Assembly (NCBI RefSeq): GCF_003597395.2
Contig: NC_133777.1
Coordinates: 13,253,403 to 13,317,402 of the forward strand
Origin: Chelonoidis abingdonii
Taxonomy: Eukaryota > Chordata > Testudines > Testudinidae
DNA: 64,000 bases
Reading direction: 5' to 3'
A program made the translations under genes and the position numbers. Each line of letters starts with the position of its first letter. Positions within the stretch are counted from its first letter, which is position 1. The notes below the pieces were generated by a model. It ran no database searches. It saw only the letters and a list, made by a program, of their open reading frames with translations, and was not told where the DNA came from. Positions 24,216-37,000 of this stretch are shown in pieces.

Positions 24216-26724
24216 TACCTGTTTACCAACATTAATTATTTTTAAATCCATGCAAGGAAATGGGCTACATAAAATACAAAAATCTCATAAACCAGAAAGC
24301 AGGTCAGCTTTTGCATTACTGTCATTTATGCTGGAGGAGTAGACAAGTTAAATATCTTTCTCCACAAATTGCTTTCACTAAAACCATGTTGGAAAAAGTT
24401 CTTTCAGGGATCAGTCAGTTTAATGATGCTATGCTTTTTCTGGATGAGGAGGTGAATTAGAAACAGTTACATTTAGTGTTACATTGAAATCCATTGTGCA
24501 GGTTTGAGAAAGAACCGTGTCTACACTAAAACTTGGCTCAAATGAACATATTTCACTTGCCTGAGGAAGGCGCTGCCAACACAGCATTGCCAGGTAATTT
24601 CAAAGCATGCAGGGCTTGCACTCTGGACATATACATCTGTTGGCTGAATTATGCCTCATTACTGGGTAGATGCATTAGGAGCAGGCTTAATCTGGCTCCA
24701 TGTGCAAGACAGAGTGTGAGGGCTGAGGTGTTAATACCACTAGCAGTTCATGATGGGACTTATCTGGGTGAGGCATGTATGTGACCATAGCCTGGTTTGC
24801 CTCCCACCTCCATGCAATGATGGTGCTGAGGAGTGCATTATGCAGGTGTAGTAAGAGATGCTTTGCCTAGGGTCTGGGAGGTATATTGTATTTCAAAGGT
24901 GTAACTTATCCTGCCTGCTAGGGTGGTGCATCTCCCTCCTTCTTGCCAATTCCCCAGCTGAGCTCCGTTTTGCAAGAGGCGCAATGTAGCCTTGGGATTT
25001 TAAATTTTGATTTGATTTGTTTCATTCCAGGTTTATCCAGTGGCAATAAAATACAATATTTAACAGAGTGAACATAATCAACCTCAGCTTAGACACTGAA
25101 GGGTTGACTTTGCTGCTTCAGAGAATTTGGCCCTGGTTCTTAGAGAAAATTGAAGGGAAAGCAACAACAACACCAAGCGTGCAGCAGGTAGGTAAACGTC
25201 CATTTTTCTTTCTCATTTCTGAACCCGAAAGATCCATGTTGCATTCAGTCACGTAACTACACAAATTAAAAACTTCACTTGGCAAAAATAGCCCCAGAGT
25301 CCTTTACTGGCATCTTTCCTGGAATGCCAGCTGTTCAAGTGAAGCAGAGAGGCCAAGCTTTTGCTGATTTCCCTGCTCCAGCAGATACCTGCTCCAGATT
25401 TGTTTTTAGAAGAAATAACTTAGTGTACAGGTGGTTTAAGGGTTGAAAGGCACTGGTTTTTTTTTTTGTTTTTTTTTTGGGGTAGATTATCAAGATTGAT
25501 GCAATATCAGCGTTGGATCTAACTGCCAGTGCAAGAGAAGTGGAATTATATTTGAAGAAAGTATGAGGTTTGAAGTCCATCTTTGAATTCAGCTGCAGAT
25601 CTTTTCAGGTGGTAATAAACTCAGTAAGGTTTTCCTCTGAACTGCATCTCAAATGAAATGAATCTCACAGCCTGAATAGCAATTAGCAGAATCGATTCTG
25701 GGAAGAAAAAAAAGATAACAGACCTCAAAAGCATCAGTGTAAACAACAAAATCTGTGAATGCTTCCCAAGCTCTCTTCTTTGGAGGAATATTAATCAGTG
25801 TTTTCTCATGCCTTAATCATTTAAAAGGTTTGCAGGTAGCTTAAGTACAGCATCCATTAAATCACTTTAAACCCACAAGGCCCCAATTCTCTGCAAAATC
25901 TATGTAATCCCACTGACTTCATAGCAGTTACTCCAGATTTATGCTGGTGTGACTGAGAGCTAAGGTGGCCCACTGTGAACTTTATAAATCTGTCTCCAAA
26001 CGTGGCCAAGTCTTACAATTTAGGGTACAAATCTTGGTATGGAGTAAGTGCATTTATATATATATATACACATCCCAAATACTGTTGCCAGGAGCAAATT
26101 GTGGCTCCACTCTTAGTACCCTTACACACCAGAGAGTCCACTTTCTGTTTGTTCTCTGCAGGTCTGCTCCGGGAAGAGGCTTAGAATCATGCATTGTGTC
26201 TGCGGCCCATATGTTCCCTTGGGTAACCTGATTACTCATGCTGCTGGTGTGAGTTAGCTGTGCAGGTGGGACACAGCCACTCCCAGGCTATCCTGATTAG
26301 AACCTTAGCGCAAATTCCTGCTGTCATTTTGAGGGGAAATGGAAAGAGCCAGAATTTGGACCTGCTTGGGAAATGTGGTGACATCTGTTACAAAACCAAA
26401 CCAATATGTGCTACTTTCCACGGAACGTGAGCCGCTGCAATTCACATCATTTTTATTCCCACTCCACAGACAGGTGTGGAGTTAACAAGAGGACAGTAAA
26501 TGGCGATATAAAGACTTTGATCTAGAGCATTTTCCAGACACTCCTGAGCATTCATCTTTGTCCAGGGGCACCTCCAACTTTTACGGTAGCCATTTCTGGT
26601 TTTTTTCCTCTTATACTAAATGTGATTCCTCTTCCAAAATATGCACCGTGGAAATTAAACAGCATGTTTTGCACACTGTATGTTAAGTTTGGCATTTCTA
26701 ATACGTCTTAAAAAGGAAAACTGG
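24216..26724. other. Unique sequence, no confirmed gene
   Basis: Contains the candidate exon at 25031-25187, a T-rich homopolymer (about 25455-25479), a short TA run (26056-26069) and, at about 25878-25960, one arm of the 3961 foldback family ('agttactccagatttatgctggtgt'). Frames of up to 88 codons have no domain. Confidence 0.4.
25031..25187 (+). other. Candidate (possibly non-coding) exon
   Basis: A pyrimidine-rich acceptor-like site ('gtttcattccag', ending 25030) precedes 157 bases that end in CAG before a strong donor GTAGGTAA (from 25188). No frame is open throughout: the best one is open only from 25050. If real, it is a UTR, first-coding or lncRNA exon. Chance pairing of splice-like signals is an equally good explanation. 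Confidence 0.2.
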
Positions 26725-27215
26725 AAGATAGGCCTCGGTCTATTGGATCAGACCAGTGGTCCGTCTAGTCGAGTATCATGTTAATGACAGAGGCCAGTAC
26801 TAGATGTTTCAGAGGAAAGTAAAATAAAAACTAGGTGGTTCTAGGATAAATTGCTCCCAGAGAACATTTCCTCCTAATCTACAAGAGTGAAAAGTTGGGT
26901 TATGCCTTGAATAAGGCCTTCTAAAACTCTGGTTTTTTTCACATTTGCTATTGTAATATAATATAATACCTTCTGGTATAACACTGGATATTCCTTTTTT
27001 TCATATAAAGGTGTAGTCCCTTTTTGAATCCTGCAAAACTCTTGGTCTTGAGGATGACATTATGAGAGAGAGTATTTCCTTATATTGGTTTTGAATTAGT
27101 CTCCTTTCAATGTCATGGACTGCTCCCTACTTCTTGTATTATAGGAAAGAGAGAATAAGAGTTTCCAGGTTATTTCTTCTGTGTCTTTTGTAAAGGAACA
27201 AGATCTAGAGCTTAG
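26725..27215 (-). mobile_element. CR1-type LINE 3' end, antisense (decayed)
   Basis: The plus strand reads 'ggatcagaccagtggtcc', then 'gtctagt...gagtatc', the complement of the CR1 3' end 'GGTCTGACCCAGTATGG'. Further along, segments around 'ttgaatcctgcaaaactcttgg' and 'tcaatgtcatggactgc' match the antisense CR1 C-terminal coding and 3' UTR order seen at 29874 and 56915. Highly diverged. Confidence 0.6.
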
Positions 27216-28707
27216 GACGACCTCTCTTTCCTAAGCAGACATGTATACTAAGCTGAGCAGGATGGAATTTTTTTCCCTCTGACTTTTCAGCAAGGATCAG
27301 GAAACTGAAAAAATTCAGCTGACAACTTTCAGTTTAAAACAGAATATCTCTATTCAGAAATACCACTAGGGGGGCCTCATGGGAGTTGTAGTTCAGATAC
27401 TTCATGATCCCATTCAGCTCTGTGAGCCTGTGTAGCAAAGGTCCGTACCCTTCTGTGGCCAGATAAACTGATTCAGCACCTGCCCCAGTTTCTCTAATAC
27501 CTTCCTTGGCCTACTTTGGCAGCAGGAGTGACCTGACCCTGCAGCAAAGCCTAGTACAGAGCCCAAGCCCCTATGAAACAACCAAATCTTCAGTCCAGCT
27601 GGACTCAGCCGGCTGCCTTTTTCTCGCAGGTTTGCCTCAGCCTCTATCTTTCCCCATGCTAGTCCCAGGCCCTCATGGCTCAAAGAACTCCACTGTCCAG
27701 GGGCTGGCATGCTCATCCCCTTGCTCAGGGGTTCAGGGAGGCTGCAGCTCCTCGGAATTCCTTCCTCCAGTCAGGCTCCTTGCCCACCACAGCACAGTCT
27801 GCTGGCTCTACCGTCCCACTCTCCTCCAATTGCTGCAATTGAGTGGCCTCCCAGAAGCGCCAGTGTTATGTAATATCACCAGTCTGCCTCTCGTGGGGAG
27901 TTAGAGTCTGTGTGGGTGCTGCACCATCTCCCCTCAGCACTCTGCGAAGCGTTGCTTTGTAGCAATTCCAGCAGAAAGTGAAATACGCCCCCCTCCCCAA
28001 TGTTCTGTTCTCCTCACTGTTTTCTCTGCCTACCTTTTTCTCTCTAAGTGAAGAGTGCTGATGGACTGCAATTGGCAGAGAAATGGACTAGCAGGCACAG
28101 GTTACAATCAGAATATGTTTTTCTGATCACAATATCATAATTGTATTGCTCCTGTTGAATGAGGATCTGGGTAAATTCCAGCAGTGAATATCTAATCCAG
28201 CTTTGGGTTAGCCAGATTTACTCATTTGGTTTCCAGGTGTCATCTCATCACCTAATGCTTTGTACTGTAGGTGCATGTTAATATAAGTTTTCAGTCTTTT
28301 CTGTGAAGGAGCTGTGTAACATGCATGTAAGAAATCAGCAAACATGCACAGAGAGAAGAATACATTGAGCAGGGTGTGGCCAAGGTCTAGATTCTGGCTG
28401 CCACAGTAAGTGGGAGGAGAGTGTGCAGGCGGCCTCTCTCTCTACCTGTAATGCACTCGCACAGGATCCAACCAGAATCTAGATCATGAGGGCTAGAGTC
28501 AGCAAGCAGGTGGCTAAGCTTATCTCCAAGGGGCAGGCCACTGCCATGACCCAGCTCCTTTTAGGCAGCAGGCATTTGGGGCAGCATAGGCTGCATCTTT
28601 TTAAAGGAGAAGGTGTAATTGGCTGATTGTATTTGTTTGCTCCAGGCAGAATATCCTGGGGCCCCACTGCTTGGATACAACGGGTTCAGTTTCCTTCTCC
28701 CCACTAG
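27216..28707. other. Mostly unique sequence, no gene recognised
   Basis: 27390-27900 is more GC-rich, with overlapping 100- and 132-codon frames on opposite strands. It looks like an old repeat, possibly LTR-derived, but I cannot name it. The 28380-28500 interval has a self-complementary look ('aggtctagattctggctg' and 'caaccagaatctagatc'), suggesting an old inverted repeat. Confidence 0.4.
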
Positions 28708-28786
28708 GCAGCAGCCGGAATGTGACCTAAGTAATATGTACAGCACAGCAACAACGACCAAATCCCTTTTCAACCGCTATCAAAAG
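28708..28786 (+). other. Candidate coding exon
   Basis: A strong pyrimidine tract with acceptor ('ttccttctccccactag', ending 28707) is followed by 79 bases and a donor AAAAG|GTATGA (from 28787). Only one frame is open, entering with one leftover base and leaving in phase 0: 26 codons starting QQPECDLSNMY and ending FNRYQK. The peptide is not recognised. No partner exon in matching phase was found nearby, and an open frame this short is not strong evidence. Confidence 0.25.
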
Positions 28787-29873
28787 GTATGAAATCATTT
28801 CCACTGCACCATTCAGCCATTCTTAAAGCAGCTGTAGACGTCTAGCTTTTAAGCATGTGGTGTTTTGAAGAGCACATTTAAGGACTAGATGTTATCCTGT
28901 GTCTTATAATGCAAAAATTCTCAGGTTGTTGAGAGATTCAAAGCCTTTCTAACCTCAGCCCCACATACCTCAACTACTGGGCTCGGCCACAGCAGATGTA
29001 TCAAGTCTCCATCATTTCTTTATTTCAGTTTTGATATACAAATGAAAAAAAGACCTATCTCAGGCACTCTTGATGCATCATTAAAAATATAATCCAGTAA
29101 AGACAGAAACAGCAGTGACAAGCCGATAACCATTCTCCTCAGAAAGGAAGCCAGTCCCCACAGACCCCTAGTGTTCCCCGAAATAAATATCCACACCTGA
29201 TAAACCTCCAAGCCTCAGCCCTTCCCAAGTGACTCCTCACAATTCCAGCCAGTGTCATTATCTCTGATCTCAGGTTTACACATCTCACTTGGCATCCATT
29301 AAGCCCTGAAAATAATTGCATTAACTGAAACCCCCTCATGCCAGCTTTGTGATCCTCTGACATGTTTGCTGCCAGCTTTCGGTGTCAGTGAGTTGGCCTA
29401 TGTCGCAGAGCAGTTACATTTTTAATGCTGTGCAGTGCATGCCAAAATGGAATGATGGAGACTCTTTCTTGTTGCCAAAATTCTTCTCTAAACTATTGAA
29501 GGATTATTGCAATCTTTCCTTTTACAGTGCCTATCGAAATGAAAAGGTGCCATTCTGTGCAATACCTCCCTTTACTAGTACCACCAGCTGAGATCATCAT
29601 CTTTCTCTACCACCCGCCACCATTTTAAGACGTCACTGGAGAAATGAAGTGGCATATGGGGTGTTGCAGAACAGCAATGTGGACACACTCTTTAAAAATA
29701 GAAAAGAGGTGATCTTGACCATTACCACACTAGAAAAGAACTTCCATTCACAGTAAAATAATGGCACAGGTATTAAGAGAAATAAGGCCCCAATTCTCAT
29801 TTCTGGTTGAGCTCTACTCTCAGTACTGAGGGGATGTGTGGGCAACAGTGGCTTGATGCCAACCCTAGGGGTC
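28787..29873. other. Unique sequence, no gene recognised
   Basis: Short frames only (60-74 codons), and no repeat is recognised. Confidence 0.4.
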
Positions 29874-30267
29874 TTTGGTGACTAGGGGTCACCAAGTGAA
29901 ATTAGTAGACAGCAGGTTTAAAACAAACAAAAGGAAGTATTTTTTCACACAACGCACGGTCAACCTGTGGAACTCCTTGCCAGAGGATGTTGTGAAGCCC
30001 AAGACTATAACAGGGTTCTAAGAAGAACTAGACAAATTCATGGAGACTAGGTCTATCAATGGCTATTAGCCAGGATGGGCAGGGATGGTGTCCCTAGCCT
30101 ATGTTTGCGAGAAGCTGGGAATGGGCAACAGGGGATGGATCACTTGGTGATTGCTTGTTCTGTTCATTCCCTCTGGGGCGTCTGGCATTGGTCACTGTCG
30201 GAGGACAGGATGCTGGGCTGGATGGACCTTTGGTCTGACCCAGTTTGGCCACTTTTATGTTCTTATG
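29874..30267 (+). mobile_element. CR1-type LINE: ORF2 C-terminus and 3' UTR
   Basis: The frame around 29932-30015 reads RKYFFTQRTVNLWNSLPEDV, the conserved end of CR1-clade ORF2 (F-x-x-R-x-V-N-L-W-N-S-L-P-E). An in-frame stop shortly after is followed by the 3' UTR, with 'attagccaggatgggcaggg' and ending TGGTCTGACCCAGTTTGGCC near 30250. This is a 5'-truncated dead copy. It shares its 3' end with 56752-56825 and, antisense, with 26725-27215. Confidence 0.85.
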
Positions 30268-30739
30268 CTCAACCCTGAACAGTAGTAGATCAGCAGAGGG
30301 CAATGTGGTGAATCTGCTCTTGATGGTGACAGGGCAGCAAGCACCCATGTTGCCCGTGGTGCCCATGCTCCAGCAATATTCAGTAGCCGGGGGCCTGGCT
30401 CCACCAATGTTCAGGGCTGTGCGCCTTCTTCGGAAGTCCTTCCCTGTGCCCTGGGCAGCGGGCAGCTGCCCTGCCTCTTCGTGGTGTGCTCCTTCATCGG
30501 CTACTGCTGCTGCTGGCTACAAAAAGGAGCAGCACCGGCGGCAGGCTGAGGTGACAACTGTGCCACCGCTTGTGGAGGGAGGAGGCACACATGTGATGGC
30601 AGCCTTCCTGGCACCCACCACAGGGGAGCACATGCAGTAACAGTGGTGCAGGGTGTGTGCTGCTGGGGCAGGGAGGAGAGAGCTGGAGGGGAGTCCTTCT
30701 CTCTGGCCTCAGCCCCAGGGCAGCCTGCACCACAAAATC
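30268..30739 (+). other. GC-rich segment; possible degraded retrocopy or repeat interior
   Basis: A 131-codon frame begins inside the CR1 end (30245) and stops at 30640. In one frame about 30468-30530 reads CLFVVCSFIGYCCCWLQK, a hydrophobic run followed by clustered cysteines and basic residues like a single-pass membrane protein. The downstream sequence continues in another frame (YKKEQHRRQAEVTTV), implying a frameshift. It may be a dead retrocopy or simply part of a repeat; no gene is claimed. Confidence 0.25.
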
Positions 30740-31060
30740 CTCATACCTGGCCCCATCCCAGAGCCCGCAACCCAAGCCAGAGCCCTCACCCCTCCAGACC
30801 CTAACCCTTTGCCCCAGCCCTGAGCCTGCTCTTGCACCCTGAACCCCTCATCCCTGGCCCCACCCTGCAGTCCCCACCCCTTCACCCCAACCCTGTGCCC
30901 TAGCCCTGAGCCCCTCCCAAAGCTCTCAGCCCCAGCCCCAGCCTGACCCCTCACCCCCAGCCACAGCCAGCACCACCCCAACCCTCTGCCCTAGTCCCCT
31001 CCCACACCCCAAGACCCTCATCCCCAGCCCCCTCCCAGAACCCTCATCCCCCCACACCTT
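30740..31060 (+). repeat. C-rich degenerate repeat (CCCCAGCCC/CCCTCA-type)
   Basis: About 320 bases dominated by CCCC-A-GCCC, CCCTGAGCC and CCTCATCCCC units on the plus strand, so the minus strand has many GGGG runs. It is the most biased composition in the window. The 61-codon plus and 90-codon minus frames are artefacts of the repeat. Confidence 0.75.
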
Positions 31061-34000
31061 CCCACATTGTGCAATATAGGGAAACTTCTAAATGCTTACT
31101 GTTTCCAGTCCATTTTTACATTATTTTAATAAATATCTATTGGTTTACAAGGTGGGGAGGGGTGAGGGGGAGTGTCGGGACTTGGACCCATTCTGGGCAC
31201 CACCAAAAATTATACAAACCTGCTGCCCCTGGGTGAGGATTGAAGAGGCAGGAGTCATAGCAACAAAAGTGACAAAAATGACAGCTGATCGTGTCTGAAA
31301 AGAACAGAACAGTATGAGGCCCTGATGGACTTCAGCGAGCAGGGAGCACTATCCAAACAAAAATCACTTTCATGCAACCGACAGGCACCTGCAGAGTAAT
31401 AAAATCCATTCATCATCTGGAAAATGCAATAACATCTGTGTTTGCCTTTAGCTCAACCAGCTTCTCTGTATCTGAGTTGCCCATCACTGAATATTTTCCC
31501 AGCATGGATTTAATACTTCAGCTGGCATTTCACTGTCACAAGGAAAACAGTTAAAGGTGCACGGCTCTATTAAATTCTGGAAAATTCTTCTGATTCAGAA
31601 CCTCGGATGTCCTTTGCAATGTTAACATTTTCCCACCTACTAGCATTTCATTTACGAATGAATGGATCAGTCTTCATTTTGTCCACAGATGAGGTTTTGA
31701 TATTTCCATTTTGTCCACATGTACAAAATAAAGGAAACTAATGTCTTTTTATGGACAAAATTAGTCTAGACTCTCTTTCTTTTGGCATTGCTTCCTGTTG
31801 ACAGCATGATTTGAACAAAATTACATTCTGTTGATAAAAAGGTGCTGAAATGTCTTTCAGTTTCATTGACTGAACAGTCTGAAGTGAGAGGTTTGACAAA
31901 ATGCATTTTGTCAACAGGATGAACAAAGGCGGAGAGCTGACAGAATGCACTTCAGGCATACAGGGTGGGGAATTACAGACCAGTTTATTTTTTTAAAGTT
32001 CAACTCAGAAAATATTAGGAAGAATTTTCGGAGATTCCATGAAGAAGAGTTACTTTGAGAAGTCTCATTTGCACAGACACAGCTAATAGGGGAGAAAGGC
32101 ATTAAGGAGGTTAATGGGCACAAAACTTGCCCCACCATTGTTTGCAAACTCCATGTAATTTTTTAGAATTTCATTCAATAAGGGGTAAGATTCCCTATTG
32201 GAGATGATCTGCTAATGCTAATGGGAGTCTGTATTGGGGTCAAAGTGGTTGATTGTTAAAAATAGGCTGAAAAAGAGGAAACAATGGGTGGGACAGGTTC
32301 CTCCAGACTTCTCGAGCTGGAAGGAAATGAACAGCAAGGTGGTTACAGTAGGTCTCATAAATAAAGTGGAATAATGCAGTCTGATCTGGAAGGATTTAGA
32401 ACTTTTAGTTGATTAGGCTAATGTAAGGAAAATGCATTTGATATAGTAAATGTAAAATATCTGAGTAATATAGTAAAATAAGTAGCATATACTAACTAGA
32501 ATAAACATAGAGCTGATATAGGATTTAGGGGTGATTATGAAGTCATAAATCCAGAGCGTGGCTATAGTATATAAAGAGAAACAGGTTAGTGTGCCAAGTC
32601 CACAGAGGCACCCAGCAATCAGATCTCAAGAAGGGACCAGACACACATAGTTAGAGCTGATGAACAATCAATTTAATTCATAGGCAGAATCACTATTGCA
32701 CCAAGAGGATAACATTTAAAATGACCACTGTAAGCAATAACTAAGGCTAGATACAAATTCTCATTTGCACTGGTGTAAATACACAGTAAATCTGGCATCA
32801 GTTAATTTTCAATGTCAATAAGGCCTGCTGTATTTGTGAGAGATTGGATCTTACTCTTGCTAAGTAAAGGATTTTGGTGTGGATCTATAAAGATATTTGT
32901 AATGTAAAACAAATCAAGGTAGATTTATTGCTGACTATTTGGATGGCATTAAATAGATTAGGACAAACACGATGTCTGATGGGATCCATTGGGTGAATGA
33001 TTCATTATGAGAGGTGTTTATGGGACTGTGCACTATGTTAAGTCCTATGATAGCTTGGAGAGGATCAAAGAGTTGGAACAGCAAAAATCTGTTGTCCATC
33101 ATGATACCACTTCATTTTGGCACTCTGAATTTGTCCGTTATCTAGTGACTTTGTATTTTAGCAAATCGGTTTTGTAACATGCCATTTCTAGTTGCTTTCC
33201 CACATAAAATTATTGTTGTTATATATTAAGTCCCATGTACAATATCTACAATCCAACTGTTGGTCAGATAAGAGGAGATGGAACAAGAGTCAAGTTTGTG
33301 ATCAGTTGCATTAGTGGTTCTGTATGTTATCAATGAACTAAACATTAGATGGTGCAAAATATCCAATGTAATCTCCAATTTATCTTCTCTAAAGATCACT
33401 ATGGGGATTGGAATACTGTGCCTGGTAAAGAGCTACCTGAAATCAAGTGTTCCAGATTATTATCACCTTTTCAGGACATGGAGGACTTAATTCCATTTTC
33501 ACACCACAAAAGTCCATTGACTAGAGAAACTCAGTAGAGAATTTGTTCCAGAGGAACAAACTCTATTGCTTGCTGTGCGTACAGATGCTCTATTCATCTT
33601 ATTCTGTTGTCATAAGTGACTGCTTTTTTTCATGCAGGCCACAAATGTGTCAACCTAATGGAAATGCATATGCTAAATTTTGCTTACAAAGGGCTATATC
33701 CTTGAACTTGACCAAATTCTGTACACCACTTTTGCACTCCTTGATCCTAGGATTGCCTTGATCCTGGTTCAGCCTCCATTTCAAACAGCCCTAAGGCTGT
33801 TCTAGTTTGTGTCTGGCTACAATGGACCCTAAAGGGCGTCTGCAAAAGTTGAGGATATCCAGAACACAACAGTTCTCCAGTGATACCTTTTTTCCTTTGG
33901 TCATACTCCTGACATACCTCCTACACTTGGGGTTGCTGGTGGGTTGAAGTGTACTGCTGCACATCTTCAACTGGCCTCCTAAGCCAATCTTAAGTGTGCT

Positions 34001-37000
34001 TGGCGGGGCCAAGGTTCTGGAGCTTTTCAAACAGATGTTAGGTCCACAAGCTTATATGTTATCATGCAGTAGGATTCTTGACTCATTCCTCACTGGAATG
34101 TGGTGGCTCTTCACCTATCCATGATTCTAGGTTCTAAGAGTCACATTCTTTAAGTTTGGCATTATTCTCAGCCTCCTTTTTAGGGCCCAATTTGGTGAAC
34201 TACTGACTAGCCTTCAACTTAAACTAATTCAGTGGACATGAGGAATGTTTAGCACAAGCAAGATGAGGATTAGGATGTGCAGGTGTTTTTCAGGTGTCAT
34301 ACATACATTTGTGCTTAAATTGCATGTGATCCAGATTTGCATTAGATACTACGCAAAATGGCTTCCCTTTTCAGAAGTGCAGCACTTCAGTAGGAACATT
34401 CTCCCTCATCACCAGTCAAACCAGATTTCCTTTTGTATGGTATTGCAAAGCGTCCATAGCTGATGTCAAACAGCCGTTTCCACAAGCAAAAAATAAGTGA
34501 ATGTGGGGATCGATGTACTACAGAGAATATGATCAAAATAGTTTTCTAAAAGGCAGCCTTTTAGTGGTAAGATTAATTAATGTGATTTCTACAATTTTTG
34601 CAAAATGTTTTGCTAGATTCTAAGACACCACCACTGTTCAGATGCCATAAAGGGATGTTTCAGTTTAAATGGGGTTTGTACTATATTCAGCAAAGATGAG
34701 GTTTTCAAAAGCCTTGGGAATAATATAGAAGTAAGAAAGCTAAAAATAAAGAGTGAGCTGAGATCAAGTTACTCCATCAAAGCATTTAAATTGCCAATGG
34801 AAGCCCATCAAAGCCAACTGCACACTTGAGTTTAAAACACAGCTAGACATTTTTTATGGCGAGAGGGGGAATGTGAAGATACAGTGACTAAGCATGGAGC
34901 AGGGGTTTACATAACTTTAAAAAAGGTTAGGGTTTTCTTATTTCTGTTATCGGAGGCTAAAGTGTAGAACAAATCCATTAGTTTGGAGCGTTGACACAAT
35001 GCACTTTTATCATTTTTTGTCAACAGAATGTAATTATGCTCAGATTATTCTGTCACAGGAGAAAAGCCATAAAATCATGTTCCCCATAAAAATAAATTGC
35101 ATGTTCTATTCCTGGGCAGAGAAAACGGAAATAGGAAAAACTTTGTGAAGACAACCAAGTGAACAATTTTTATTCTTTGGACAGACTTCAGTTCTATGGA
35201 GAATGTCATAGAGCATTATTGGCCAGGTTGAGAATGCCAAAATTTGACACCATCATCATGGTAAATCCCAAAGAGACATGTAGCCTCCTTGCATGTAGAA
35301 CCTCACCAGCCCCATTGACATAGCTATTAGTTGCCAAGTCTTTGTATTTGTGATGTATTTGCCCCCAAAACCAAATGCTGGAATTCTTCCTTCTTTCAAC
35401 AACTCTCTAAATCAGATGCCAGCATCAAATAATTATCATCATGAGCAGCCTTTCAGCAACAAGCCCTTGCTTGAGCTGGATTCAGCCTCTGTAGTGACAG
35501 CACCCTGGCTTAAAGTCTCCACTGGCAGCAGGCCCAGAAGAGTGGTGTTGTAGTCAGACAAGCAGTTTGCAACCATCATTCCTCTGGGACACTTGGAGCT
35601 AGTCAGGGCAGCTAACAAAGTCGGCAGACTGGCATGGTGAATGGCAAGATCAGGAAGGCAGGAAGGTGTGCCAGTCCAGGGCATCCCCCTAACAGCCTTT
35701 GGTGGTGGAGCTCTGATGCAACACTGGCTGAAATATAAAGGTATCCTCCACAGGCGGAATCCCCAGCGGAGGGTTGCATTTAGATAGACCATCCCCTACC
35801 CTCTCCCAGGGTGAATTCCTTTGGCCAGTGCAGCTGTCCTGATGGATGCAGGGAATAATTTGCATCCTGCCCTGTGTCCGTGGCAGTGAATCTGCTGCAT
35901 GCATGTATTTGATAGAGGAAATACAATTTGAGCAGTGGAAACACATTTCAGTTCTAAGATTAAGCAAAGCGAGGGAAAGCATTTTAAAAATGATGAATGG
36001 AATTACTTAGATGGCATCCTTCTAATGTTGGAAATAACATTCTGTCCATCCACCAGCACTTCGTCTCACATTCTGTTTGAAGACAGAGGTGATTGACACC
36101 AAGAGGGCTGAGGGGTGAATAGATTTCAGGCAGGCAATTTGTGCAGTACCTGTGAAATCTAAAATGCTGTGGCTGCGTTGGTATACATGGTTGATGAAGG
36201 GGATTAATTAACACAGGGAGAAATCAACATCATTTCATGCTTCCTGGATATTCGGGGAGGCTTTGTTACACAGTCCAGTGCAGGTGCAACCCTTTTGATT
36301 TCCTATAGACATTAAACAATGAAACACTGAAATGCATCCAGTTTTAAAAATAGATTAAAAAACAATAGCTGTTTTTTGGGAAAGAAACAGAAAATGTGTC
36401 CCTGCAAAAAGCTAAACCATTGCTATCTCCCCTGGCCCAAATGTTCTGCTCTCTTAAAGTCATGTTGTGTCACGTCTCACATCTTCCTGTCAATCACTGA
36501 CATGTTACTTTACCAATTAAGAGACCCGGGGGGATGAAGGGACCTTTGGAAAAACAAAATTAATCTCCCATGAGGATAAAGGGCTGCTGCCTATCACTCT
36601 GCATTTTATCACTCTGATGAAGTCAGGAGAAGTGGATGTGAAACAAGCTCGAGATGGAAATGAGGACTGGAATCAGATTTTCGACCTTGTAATGGTTAAT
36701 AATGAAAATTAAGACATAATTATTTGTTCCATGTTTGCTTCACTGTTTACTCAGATGTGTTAGAGGTGCGTACAGAATTCAGGAGAGACTAGAGCTTGCA
36801 TCTTTTATGTTCATGAGATCACTTCCAAAGCAATTTAGGAAGTGATCCTTTAGATAATGGTCCATTGATTAGTGAAAGTGCAGCAGGCTTTATACGTTCA
36901 AAAATAATTGTACACAGCTGTGGACGCTTGAGGCTGTTTTACTGAGAAAGAAAATATATTGACTAGAAACACCTAATAATAATAATAATAATTAATAATA

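Noticed and set aside
30245..30640. 131-codon open frame as a gene
   Set aside because: It starts inside a CR1 LINE 3' end, and the only protein-like features lie in different frames.
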